36,613 nt of DNA from a bacterium (GTDB lineage: Bacteria > Babelota > Babeliae > Babelales > Vermiphilaceae). Positions 16,979 through 24,391 of the stretch are shown piece by piece; the first letter of the stretch is position 1, and each line of letters opens with the position of its first letter. Location: positions 1 through 36,613 of the forward strand of contig JAJYDS010000014.1 of assembly GCA_021777215.1 (NCBI GenBank), read 5' to 3'. The notes under the pieces are model-generated. The model was not told the origin of the DNA, did no database searches, and saw only the letters and a list, made by a program, of their open reading frames with translations. Made by a program: the position numbers and the translations under genes.

Positions 16979-17156
16979 CCCTTCGATACACCCGTCTGCG
17001 CCGGGCACTCAGGGCGATAGGGAAATTAGTTTTTTCTCGTGTGCAAGTTTGTTAACAATAGAGCGACTCTCTTTAAGCTTTATGCACTATGCCAGTCAGG
17101 TCTGTTTCTATCGAAACATTTGATAACAGGTGTATGACTTAACGAAGGACGCTATA
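16969..17156 (+). repeat. 188-bp direct repeat, copy B
   Basis: This is the partner of copy A (16347-16535), with the same start, palindromic head, CTCGTGTGCAAGTTTGTTAA stretch, CTTTAAGCTTTA-C/T-GCACTATG stretch and TGTATGACTTAA tail. Its first 10 bases carry the end of the GIY-YIG reading frame. The remaining 66 bases up to the next gene hold nothing further I can identify. Confidence 0.85.
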
Positions 17157-17222
17157 GTGCAATTTAAAACATTATGACTTCTTAAAGTCGAGTTCGCGTT
17201 TTTAAGTATACGTGCTGGATTC

Positions 17223-17943
17223 CTAGCGCTCTATGTTCAGCCGATAATAGAGATACATGTCTGCGCAATTAATCCCATAAATGTTAATTTTGTTTCTCGT
17301 ATCCGGACCCTGGTCGACAAAGCCGATTGCGCGATAAAAGGCACGCGTGTTTTTGTTTGCATAGCGGAGCGGGTAGACAATGCAGTTCGTTATATCTTTT
17401 GATTGTGCAATCGCCTGATATATTAATTTCTTTCCTATCCCCTTGTCTCGATAGGGTGCATCGACGAGTAATAGATCGAGTTCTAGTGTGCGTGGGTCAT
17501 GGAGATGAAAAATTAAAAAACCGGCGGTTGTCTGTTTTTGCTGGTCGTAGGCAATGAGCATCCTTTCTGGAGAGCTGCCTTGTATGCAGGCGGTAAACCA
17601 CGCAGAATCGTTTTTAAACTGAGAGGGTGCAATTCCCCGAGGCTTGCCTCGTAATCCTTCTGTTTTCTTCGTGCCTTAAGATGCTCCGCAGCTTGCTGCG
17701 GGGAGTTTCACGTTCTTGTTCCAAAAAATAGTCGGGATTTTTCCCCAGTTCTAAATGTGCATAGCCGTTAGTGTAGATAGGTTTGAAATAGTCGAAACTT
17801 ACGCGACGATCAAGCGAGATGAGTTGTTCAAGGTCGGATAGGTGCGCATCATGAATTGTGATAAAATTGTCTGTTTTTTGTTGGATAGAAAAAGCTGCGT
17901 GAGTGATAAGGAAGAACAGCAAAGAGATAGGTGTGGCGCGCAT
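17223..17943 (-). pseudogene. Exported GNAT acetyltransferase split by a palindromic insert
   Basis: The N-terminal part, read from the ATG at 17941-17943, has a signal peptide (about 1-19) and the first helices of a GNAT domain (FITIHDAHLSDLEQLISLD). The C-terminal part is in another frame and carries LELDLLLVDAPYRDKGIGKK, the acetyl-CoA-binding strand and loop, then NKNTRAFYRAIGF. Between them lies a roughly 76-bp two-hairpin element. Removing an insert of 76 bases restores a single frame of 215 codons including the stop, so one insertion explains the break. GNAT enzymes acetylate amines or proteins with acetyl-CoA; a signal peptide on one is unusual. The C-terminal piece alone lacks part of the fold. 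Confidence 0.75.
17631..17707. mobile_element. Miniature two-hairpin palindromic element inside the GNAT gene
   Basis: Two hairpins with the same CTTG loop lie about 34 bases apart: CGAGG/CCTCG (17638-17651) and CCGCAG/CTGCGG (17686-17701). The outer ends AATTCCCC and GGGGAGTT form a near-perfect 8-bp terminal inverted repeat. There is no reading frame for a protein inside. The boundaries may be off by a few bases, because any target duplication is short. Confidence 0.6.
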
Positions 17944-18063
17944 CTATTTCCCCCGGTTATAGATAGCGTATCCCATTTTAGGATATTGGTATTGCGCCTT
18001 GCTAATCAATACTAGCGACGAGAATTTTGAGTCGAAGCTTTCCTGGCGATTGCTACGTACAAA

Positions 18064-18099
18064 AAAAGCGGGCTCCCTTTTTTAAGAGAGCTCGCTTTT
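18064..18099 (-). terminator. Terminator of the symporter gene
   Basis: AAAAGCGGGCTC (18064-18075) pairs with GAGCTCGCTTTT (18088-18099) with one G-T. On the minus strand the stem is followed by more T residues (plus-strand A tract at 18061-18067). It lies 22 bases past the stop of the minus-strand symporter gene. Confidence 0.7.
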
Positions 18100-18121
18100 G
18101 TAATTCAGAGATAAAGAGCTG

Positions 18122-19471
18122 TTATTTTCCTGTTTTTTCAAATTCCAGGAATCCTTTGCGGATGACAGGTAACAGATATGCGATTCCAAAAAGGTTAATG
18201 ATAACCATGATTGCCATAGCAATATCGCCGCAGTCGATAACAAATCCAAGAGATACAAGAGCACCGCCAAAGGTGAAAAATCCATAGATGATGGGGAGTA
18301 AAAAAGTGAATCGGCCGCCGGTCAAAAACAGAAATAGTTCGCGGAATATATAGACATACGCAGCCAACACACCCAAACCGAGTGTAGCAGCAAGAATTGA
18401 TATGACCCAGCCGCCATAAATGCCAAAGACGGATGAGAATGCTTGGATTGCTAGAGTAGTTCCTTGAGCGCCGCTATTCCAGACTCCCGCCGCAACAATG
18501 CTCAATCCCATAATAAAAGAGAGCATAATACTGATGAAGGTACCGATCATGGCAAGCATTGAGTCTTTAACCGGAGATTTACTGCTCGTGGCACCAAACA
18601 TGATAGCGGCTGAGCCCAGTCCTGCTTCAGAGGCCATGATGGTTCGTTGAATTCCTGCGCTCATTACTTGTTGGAGCGTGAAGCCCATTGCGCCTCCAGA
18701 GAACGCCTTGAGGCCAAAGCCGCTGGTGAAAATAAGAACTAATGAACTCCAGAGTGTTTGATAGTTGTAGACTAACACAGCGAAGGTTGCAAGCAAAAAG
18801 AGACCAACTTTGAAGGGCACAATTTTTTCTGATACTTGTGCTACTCGGTGTGCACCGCCGAGCATGACGTAGACAACGAATACGAGCAAGAAGATTGCGG
18901 TAGCTAATTGAGGAATGCTCCAGGTAGTTGCTAAGCTGGTGCTAATTGAGTTTGCTTGGAAACCGCAACCGAGAATGATACACATAGCAAAACCAAAAAA
19001 TGCATAGAGGTAACTCAGAAAGCGTCCGGCCGGTACATTGAGCAAATAAAGCATAGGGCCGCCAAGACCAGTTTTGATATGCTCGGGGGTAGCTTTGCTG
19101 CCAAAATAGATACTTAAATAGACCTCAGAATAACGGATTGCCATAAGTAGGATGCCAATAATGAGGTACCATGCTAACGCGCCGGGGCCACCAGCAAAGA
19201 TAGCAACGGCAGGCCCAACGACGGCGCCATTGCCAAAATTGGCATTCAACGTATTTAAAAATGCTTGAATAGGAGTAACATCCGCTTTTCCTTTAGCGAT
19301 TCCTGCAGTTGATTCAGGGGTAAAAATTTGTTTTAATGCCTTGCCAAAATAACGTACTTGAGCAAATCGGAGTGCTACCGAGCAGAGGGTGCCGATGATT
19401 ATAATATAGGCTAGATATGCGCTCCCCGTTAGGTAGACTTCAAGCGTATGGACAAATAATGGTATATCCAT
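18122..19471 (-). CDS. Alanine/glycine:cation symporter (AGCS family)
   Basis: The 449-residue membrane protein has about 11 hydrophobic segments. It carries AGCS-type sequence, in particular VTPIQAFLNTLNANFGNGAVVG near residues 65-87, GGPGALAWYLIIGIL, and a SEAGLGSAAIMFGAT-like segment in the second half. Members import small amino acids with sodium or protons, which suits an organism dependent on its host for amino acids. AAGGAG lies 8 bases before the ATG at 19469-19471, and TATAAT (minus strand, plus-strand 19500-19505) may be its -10 box. The FGNGAVVG stretch deviates from the usual VGTGNIAGV, so substrate choice is uncertain. Confidence 0.87.
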   Translation of the reverse strand: MDIPLFVHTLEVYLTGSAYLAYIIIIGTLCSVALRFAQVRYFGKALKQIFTPESTAGIAKGKADVTPIQAFLNTLNANFGNGAVVGPAVAIFAGGPGALAWYLIIGILLMAIRYSEVYLSIYFGSKATPEHIKTGLGGPMLYLLNVPAGRFLSYLYAFFGFAMCIILGCGFQANSISTSLATTWSIPQLATAIFLLVFVVYVMLGGAHRVAQVSEKIVPFKVGLFLLATFAVLVYNYQTLWSSLVLIFTSGFGLKAFSGGAMGFTLQQVMSAGIQRTIMASEAGLGSAAIMFGATSSKSPVKDSMLAMIGTFISIMLSFIMGLSIVAAGVWNSGAQGTTLAIQAFSSVFGIYGGWVISILAATLGLGVLAAYVYIFRELFLFLTGGRFTFLLPIIYGFFTFGGALVSLGFVIDCGDIAMAIMVIINLFGIAYLLPVIRKGFLEFEKTGK

Positions 19472-19542
19472 ATGGAACTCCTTATGGTATAAAAGTGTTA
19501 TTATAGACCTGTTTACTTTATACTAAATTTGAGTATAAGTAA

Positions 19543-19575
19543 AAAGCCTCTCAGGGCGTATTTTTATGAGGCTTT
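19543..19575 (+). terminator. Terminator-like hairpin between divergent genes
   Basis: AAAGCCTC (19543-19550) pairs perfectly with GAGGCTTT (19568-19575) across a 17-base loop. It lies between two divergent genes, where no gene ends, so it may be a leader attenuator for the S9 peptidase or a dispersed repeat. It closely resembles the hairpin at 35388-35419. Confidence 0.4.
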
Positions 19576-19670
19576 ATATTTACTTTGCACGAGCACTATG
19601 CAAAGAAAATGGTATGACAGCGGGGCGTTTTTTAAAGCTGACTAAACGAGTATTTAAATAAGGAGTGTGT

Positions 19671-21569
19671 ATGATTAAGCGTTTTTTTGCTGGTATGTTG
19701 CTTGGCGGGGCGGTATTAGTAGTGGGTACTGTTGTGTTGTATCATCAACTGGTGCATACGCAGATGATTCCCTTACGTGATTTTTTCAGAAATCCTGAAA
19801 AAACTGGCTATCAGATATCTCCTGATGGCACGTATCTTTCTTACTTGGCTTCTTACCAAGATAGGTTGAATATTTTTGTACAACCAGTGGGTGCGGATGG
19901 AGCGACACGTATTACGAGTGTTTCCGATAGGGATATTCGGAGTTATTTTTGGAAGAACAACGACCAGATTATCTATTTTCGAGATTCCAATGGAGATGAA
20001 AATGCCCATCTGTTTACGGTTAATAAAGAGGGCGGTGCCGTGCGCGAGTTGACGCCATTTGATGGTGTTCGTGTCGAGCTGGAGGATGAACTGGAGGATG
20101 ATGAGCATAACGTGCTCATCGGTATGAATAAGCGTGACAAAAAAGTATTTGATATCTATCGCTTGAACGTGGTGACGGGTGATTTGAAAATCGTTGCAAA
20201 AAATCCGGGAAACGTCGTGGGTTGGTTTACTGATCATGCAGGAAAAGTGCGGGTGGCCATTGCGAGTGATGGGGTGAACCGGAAGGTGCTTTATAGAGAG
20301 ACTGAATCAGATCCATTTAAGATTTTAGTGACGACGCACTTTAAAGATTATTTTGTTCCTGTTCTTTTTTCTTTTGATAATACGTTTTTCTATGCAGTTT
20401 CAAATATACAGCGCGACAAAAAGGTTATCGTTGCGTTCGATCCGCGTACCGCGCAAGAAACGGGCGTGCTTTTTGAACAGCCTGCATTTGATGTGGGTGG
20501 CCTTTCTTATTCAAAAAAACGCAAAGTGTTAACGGCGATATCGTATACCTCCTGGAAAACGGAACGGGTTTTCCTTGATGAAGAGGCGCGGGCTCTTTTT
20601 GATCGGCTTGAACATGCGTTGCCAGGTTATGAAATTTCCATTGCCGATCACAATAAAAATGAAGATAAGTTTGTAGTCAGAACGTATAGTGATAGATCTT
20701 TGGGGGCTTATTACCTATGCGATAGAGCTACTGATACAATCACCAAGCTTGCCGCTGTGAGTCCCTGGCTGCCCGAAAAAAGTTTGGCGCCAATGAAGCC
20801 AATTTCCTACACGGCGCGAGACGGACAGACCATACATGGCTACTTAACGCTGCCCAACGGGCTGACGCAAAAGAATCTGCCTGTCGTAGTAAATCCGCAT
20901 GGCGGGCCCTGGATGCGTGATTCTTGGGGATATGATCCTGAGGTGCAATTTTTGGCAAATCGGGGGTATGCAGTACTGCAAATGAATTATCGCGGTTCTA
21001 CTGGTTATGGTAAAAAATTTTGGGAGCTTTCATTCAAGCAGTGGGGCAAGGCCATGCAGGATGATATTTCTGACGGTGTTGCTTGGTTAATTGAGCAGGG
21101 CATTGCTGATCCCAAGCGCATTGGCATTTATGGTGGTAGCTATGGCGGCTATGCCACGCTTGCCGGGCTTACGTTTACCCCAGAACTGTATGCCTGTGGT
21201 GTTGATTATGTGGGCGTTTCGAATTTGCTTACTTTTTTGAAAACGATTCCTGAGTATTGGAAGCCTCTGCTTGAAGTTATGTATGAGCAAATTGGGCATC
21301 CGGAGAAAGAAAAAGAGCTTCTCATGGCAGCGTCGCCCGTCTTTCATGTTGATAAAATTCGTGTACCTTTATTCATTGCTCAAGGCAAGATGGATCCGCG
21401 GGTAAATATAAATGAATCGAATCAGATGGTTGCTGCATTGAAAGAAAGGGGAATCGATGTGCCCTACATGGTGAAAGATAATGAAGGGCATGGTTTTCAT
21501 AACCAAGAGAATAGATTTGACTTTTACGCAGCAATGGAGCAATTTTTAGCCAAGTATTTGCAAGCATAA
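19671..21569 (+). CDS. S9-family prolyl oligopeptidase-like serine peptidase, membrane-anchored
   Basis: An N-terminal hydrophobic stretch (about 5-24) looks like an uncleaved anchor that places the enzyme outside the membrane. Residues about 40-370 form the beta-propeller that filters substrates (TGYQISPDGTYLSYL is a typical blade). The C-terminal alpha/beta hydrolase has its nucleophile in GGSYGGY (Ser490), aspartate in GKMDPRVN (Asp575) and histidine in EGHGF (His607). Such enzymes remove dipeptides or acyl-amino acids from peptides. The ATG is chosen for the AAGGAG 5 bases upstream. The next gene starts 38 bases on and is probably co-transcribed. Peptide scavenging fits the nearby amino-acid symporter. 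Confidence 0.92.
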   Translation: MIKRFFAGMLLGGAVLVVGTVVLYHQLVHTQMIPLRDFFRNPEKTGYQISPDGTYLSYLASYQDRLNIFVQPVGADGATRITSVSDRDIRSYFWKNNDQIIYFRDSNGDENAHLFTVNKEGGAVRELTPFDGVRVELEDELEDDEHNVLIGMNKRDKKVFDIYRLNVVTGDLKIVAKNPGNVVGWFTDHAGKVRVAIASDGVNRKVLYRETESDPFKILVTTHFKDYFVPVLFSFDNTFFYAVSNIQRDKKVIVAFDPRTAQETGVLFEQPAFDVGGLSYSKKRKVLTAISYTSWKTERVFLDEEARALFDRLEHALPGYEISIADHNKNEDKFVVRTYSDRSLGAYYLCDRATDTITKLAAVSPWLPEKSLAPMKPISYTARDGQTIHGYLTLPNGLTQKNLPVVVNPHGGPWMRDSWGYDPEVQFLANRGYAVLQMNYRGSTGYGKKFWELSFKQWGKAMQDDISDGVAWLIEQGIADPKRIGIYGGSYGGYATLAGLTFTPELYACGVDYVGVSNLLTFLKTIPEYWKPLLEVMYEQIGHPEKEKELLMAASPVFHVDKIRVPLFIAQGKMDPRVNINESNQMVAALKERGIDVPYMVKDNEGHGFHNQENRFDFYAAMEQFLAKYLQA

Positions 21570-21606
21570 GCGGTTAAATTTAGTCTGGTTTTGAGCGTAG
21601 TGAGCG

Positions 21607-22806
21607 ATGAAAACACGAATTATTGTTTTGGTATGCTCGGGGGTTGTTTTTTTTGCAGGCACGGATCATGCCGATGGCAGTGCGATGCATGCGGTAGGTG
21701 TGCCGCGAGTTGTTCAGCATGAGCAAATGGTTGCTGTTCATGATCCTGTTGTTGCGCTTGTGAAAAAAAAACTTGCGCTCTTTATGCGTCGGCATAAAAT
21801 TCCCGGTGCTGCGATTGCTTTATATACCAATGGCCATCAGTATCTTTTTCATAGTGGCTATGCCGATAAAGAAAACAAGATTCCGGTAACTGAAAAAACA
21901 GTGTTTGAAATTGGCTCGGTAACAAAACTGTTTACCTGCCTTTTAGTAGCGCAAGAGGTAAGAGCAGGAACGATGTGTTTGACCGATTCAATCCGAGACT
22001 ATATACCCGCGCTCGCGGTAAATCGACGATTGAAACATATGACCTTGGAGCGGCTGGCGACTCATACATCGACGTTGCCCTTTAATGTGCCTGAGTCTAT
22101 AAACACTAAAAATAAGTTTATGAGCTATCTCTTACGCTGGCGCATGTCTTGTGTCGGATCATATCCCTATCTGTATTCGAATCCAGGTATTGAACTCTTG
22201 CGCTGCGCTCTTGAAGAAACCACGGCTTGTTCATTTCAGGATCTCGTGCTGAATAGAATTTTGTTGCCCCTGGGGATGAATCCAATAGGAATTCGTGTGC
22301 CAGGTGCTTATCGGAAATATCGGGCGCGATGCTATGATAAAGCAGGAGCGCTTACCACCTGGTGGAGCCATCCGTTGCTGTTAGGATCGGCGGCATTGCG
22401 TGCATCAAGTGCAGACATGCTTGCTTTTTTAAAAGCGGCCATTGGATTGCCCGGAACGCCAGAATCTATACTGCATGCTATGCGCATGACGCAAACATCA
22501 TACATGACATTAGGTGCGGATGGTCTTGGTTTAGGGTGGTCTATTCGAGATGTACAGGCGCTTACCTTGAGAAAAAGGTTGGGAGGTCTTTTTCATCATG
22601 CACAGGTGCGGCGAGTTAAAACAAAAAAACAGGTATTTAAGGGTGATGCCTTTTTTGAAAAAACGGGAACGACCGAAGGATTCCACGCATATATAGCGGT
22701 GATGCCCAACAAAGCAAAAGGCATTGTGGTGATGGTAAATCGCACGATGCCAAAAGGATGGAATGTGATGAGTAAAATGGGACGAGGATTGTTGTTGGCT
22801 GTGTAG
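21607..22806 (+). CDS. Exported serine beta-lactamase-like protein (class C / PBP-like)
   Basis: The 399-residue protein has a signal peptide (about 1-23) and all three active-site motifs of the class C beta-lactamase and DD-peptidase fold: SVTK (Ser104, Lys107), YSN (Tyr190, Asn192) and KTG (352-354) followed by TTEGF. ATHTSTLPFN is also typical. It could hydrolyse beta-lactams, trim D-Ala from peptidoglycan or act as an esterase; the motifs do not decide. No ampR-like regulator is next to it. It follows the S9 peptidase gene closely and may share its transcript, although GAG before the ATG is a weak ribosome site. Confidence 0.87.
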   Translation: MKTRIIVLVCSGVVFFAGTDHADGSAMHAVGVPRVVQHEQMVAVHDPVVALVKKKLALFMRRHKIPGAAIALYTNGHQYLFHSGYADKENKIPVTEKTVFEIGSVTKLFTCLLVAQEVRAGTMCLTDSIRDYIPALAVNRRLKHMTLERLATHTSTLPFNVPESINTKNKFMSYLLRWRMSCVGSYPYLYSNPGIELLRCALEETTACSFQDLVLNRILLPLGMNPIGIRVPGAYRKYRARCYDKAGALTTWWSHPLLLGSAALRASSADMLAFLKAAIGLPGTPESILHAMRMTQTSYMTLGADGLGLGWSIRDVQALTLRKRLGGLFHHAQVRRVKTKKQVFKGDAFFEKTGTTEGFHAYIAVMPNKAKGIVVMVNRTMPKGWNVMSKMGRGLLLAV

Positions 22807-22867
22807 TCTCTGGCGGACGCGTTTTTGCCAAAAAAATAAAATGACATGGCAATTTGAAAAAATAAAC

Positions 22868-22895
22868 TTGACAAAAAATATCCTCAAGTTAGTTT
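22868..22895 (+). promoter_or_regulatory. Possible promoter of the HU gene
   Basis: A consensus -35 box TTGACA (22868-22873) is followed after 16 bases by the weaker TAGTTT (22890-22895). Transcription from it would give a leader of about 45 bases before the HU start. Confidence 0.45.
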
Positions 22896-22947
22896 TACGA
22901 ATGTACAAGTTTTGTTTGGCGTCAAACAAAGCGTTAAAAGGAGTTTC

Positions 22948-23220
22948 ATGAATAAAGCAAAATTGGTCGAAAACATGGCCAAGATGACCAAATTGCCTAA
23001 GTCAACTTGCAAAGAATGTCTTGAAGCATTCGTTACAGCGGTTGGCAATTCGCTCAAAACGGGCAAGAGTGTCGTTTTGACAGGATTTGGCACCTTCTCG
23101 GTTATGAAAAGAAAGAGCCGCAAAGGTATCAATCCAGTAACTAAAAAAGCAATGACTATTCCTGCCAAGAAGGTTCCTAAATTCAAAGCCGGAAAAGCGT
23201 TAAAAGCTATGGTGAAATAA
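22948..23220 (+). CDS. hup: HU-family DNA-binding protein
   Basis: The 90-residue protein is a complete HU/IHF fold: N-terminal helices (MNKAKLVENMAKMT), GKSVVLTGFGTFSV, then a basic DNA-gripping arm with GINPVTKKAMTIPAKKVPKF and a C-terminal KAGKALK helix. HU bends and compacts DNA as a dimer. AAAAGGAG lies 4 bases before the ATG at 22948. It is a single-gene unit with its own terminator. Confidence 0.96.
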   Translation: MNKAKLVENMAKMTKLPKSTCKECLEAFVTAVGNSLKTGKSVVLTGFGTFSVMKRKSRKGINPVTKKAMTIPAKKVPKFKAGKALKAMVK

Positions 23221-23240
23221 CCGCAAGCTTTGTTATTCAG

Positions 23241-23269
23241 AGAGAGACGTTCACGCGTCTCTCTTTTTT
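23241..23269 (+). terminator. HU gene terminator
   Basis: AGAGAGAC (23241-23248) pairs with GTCTCTCT (23257-23264) and is followed by a T tract. It lies 20 bases past the HU stop, making it a classic intrinsic terminator. Confidence 0.85.
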
Positions 23270-23289
23270 TGCGCTTTTTCCTAAAATTG

Positions 23290-23319
23290 TTCACTTTTTA
23301 CACGAGATATTTGTATACT
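23290..23319 (+). promoter_or_regulatory. Promoter of the FUN14-like / pilus ATPase run
   Basis: TTCACT (23290-23295) and TATACT (23314-23319) are separated by 18 bases. It directly follows the HU terminator and lies 66 bases before the next start, whose ribosome site is AAGGAG. Confidence 0.55.
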
Positions 23320-23384
23320 AAAAATGATACCAGAGGACAAATCTGGTGAGTGTGTTTGGCTTTGTCATTATATAAGGAGTATAT

Positions 23385-23780
23385 ATGGATGCTTCAGCAA
23401 CTACCAACACCAATTGGGTAGCCTCGGTAAAAGAAACAATGAGTCCAGATAATCTCATGAAAAAGTTTGATTTAACGAGCGACAAACTAATTAATATTGG
23501 TCTTTATTTAGCGGCAGGTTTTTTTGCTGGTTTTTTGTTGAAAAAGTATGCGCATTTTTTATTTACCGTTGCCATGGGCGTCGTTATTTTAGCGGTGTTG
23601 CATTACAGTGGCTTTATTACGGTTATTATCAATTGGGATAAGTTACAAGCGCTTGGCATTGGACCGGTGCCAACTCTTGATGCCACATTGGTAACGCTCG
23701 GATGGGAATGGGCGAAAATGAATGTAGCCGTTGTACTCAGTTTTATCATAGGGTTTCTTGTTGGTCTCAAAGTTGGTTGA
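23385..23780 (+). CDS. FUN14-like small membrane protein
   Basis: The 131-residue protein has a soluble N terminus of about 35 residues and three hydrophobic segments (about 37-55, 58-76 and 112-130). The middle, GFFAGFLLKKYAHFLF followed by an INWDKL-type stretch, resembles the FUN14 domain, where a glycine-rich helix, a K-K-x pair and VNWDK recur. In eukaryotes FUN14 proteins sit in the mitochondrial outer membrane; in bacteria the role is unknown. It has its own promoter and lies 9 bases before the secretion ATPase genes, so it may share their transcript. The family call rests on short motifs. Confidence 0.6.
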   Translation: MDASATTNTNWVASVKETMSPDNLMKKFDLTSDKLINIGLYLAAGFFAGFLLKKYAHFLFTVAMGVVILAVLHYSGFITVIINWDKLQALGIGPVPTLDATLVTLGWEWAKMNVAVVLSFIIGFLVGLKVG

Positions 23781-23789
23781 AGGAGCGTT

Positions 23790-24377
23790 ATGGAAAAAAA
23801 GGGGAGCTTTGTAGATCAGATTACTGCGGTGTTGGTGCAACAAGGAACTTTGGCAAAAAAAGAGGTGCCAGCTATTCATCGTAATTTTGCGCAGGCTGCA
23901 CAGGCACAATTTGATGATTTTTTACTCGATGAGGGTTTGGTTGAACCGGAGGATTTACTCAAGGCGCTGAGCGCATTGTATCAAGTTCCTTTCTATGACG
24001 TGACTGATTATTTTTTCCAAAGACATCTTTTGCGTATGTTTCCCAAAGATTTTTTGTTGCGCAATGCGATAATTCCGCTTGAGCGCGATGAAAATATGCT
24101 TGTTGTTATTGCCAGTGAGCCAGAAAAAGAAGGTCTTGAGAACGTCATTGGTCAATATGTCTCATATGATATTAATTTTTTCGTGGGTATTCGGCGAGAT
24201 ATTTGCGATGCGGTGAAAGAATATTATGATAAAGCTCTTACGCAAGTAGAAGAAGACCAGGATTCGCGAGAAGAGCGTCTTGAGCGCTTTAAAGAAGCCG
24301 GCATTGAGGAGTCTGAGCAAGAGGATGAAGATAATGAAGAAGATATAAGCCAGAAAGATCGTGACGAGGCCTGGTAA
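23790..24377 (+). CDS. Stand-alone N-terminal domain of a GspE/PilB-type ATPase
   Basis: The 195-residue protein corresponds to the GspE/MshE N-terminal domain: FDDFLLDEGLVEPEDLLKAL and YQVPFYDV, then IPLERDENMLVVIASEP, are the hallmarks (about residues 40-120). The last 45 residues are highly acidic (Glu, Asp, Gln) and probably flexible. In most bacteria this domain is fused to the ATPase, connecting it to the inner-membrane platform. Here a stop ends the gene and the ATPase begins 14 bases later from its own start. I see no broken homology at the junction, so this is a true split rather than an obvious frameshift. Confidence 0.8.
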   Translation: MEKKGSFVDQITAVLVQQGTLAKKEVPAIHRNFAQAAQAQFDDFLLDEGLVEPEDLLKALSALYQVPFYDVTDYFFQRHLLRMFPKDFLLRNAIIPLERDENMLVVIASEPEKEGLENVIGQYVSYDINFFVGIRRDICDAVKEYYDKALTQVEEDQDSREERLERFKEAGIEESEQEDEDNEEDISQKDRDEAW

Positions 24378-24391
24378 AAAGGGAGATTGCC

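Noticed and set aside
16347-17156. CRISPR-like array
   Set aside because: Only two long direct repeats and one partial inverted copy are present, separated by a protein gene. There is no regular short repeat-spacer pattern and no cas gene.
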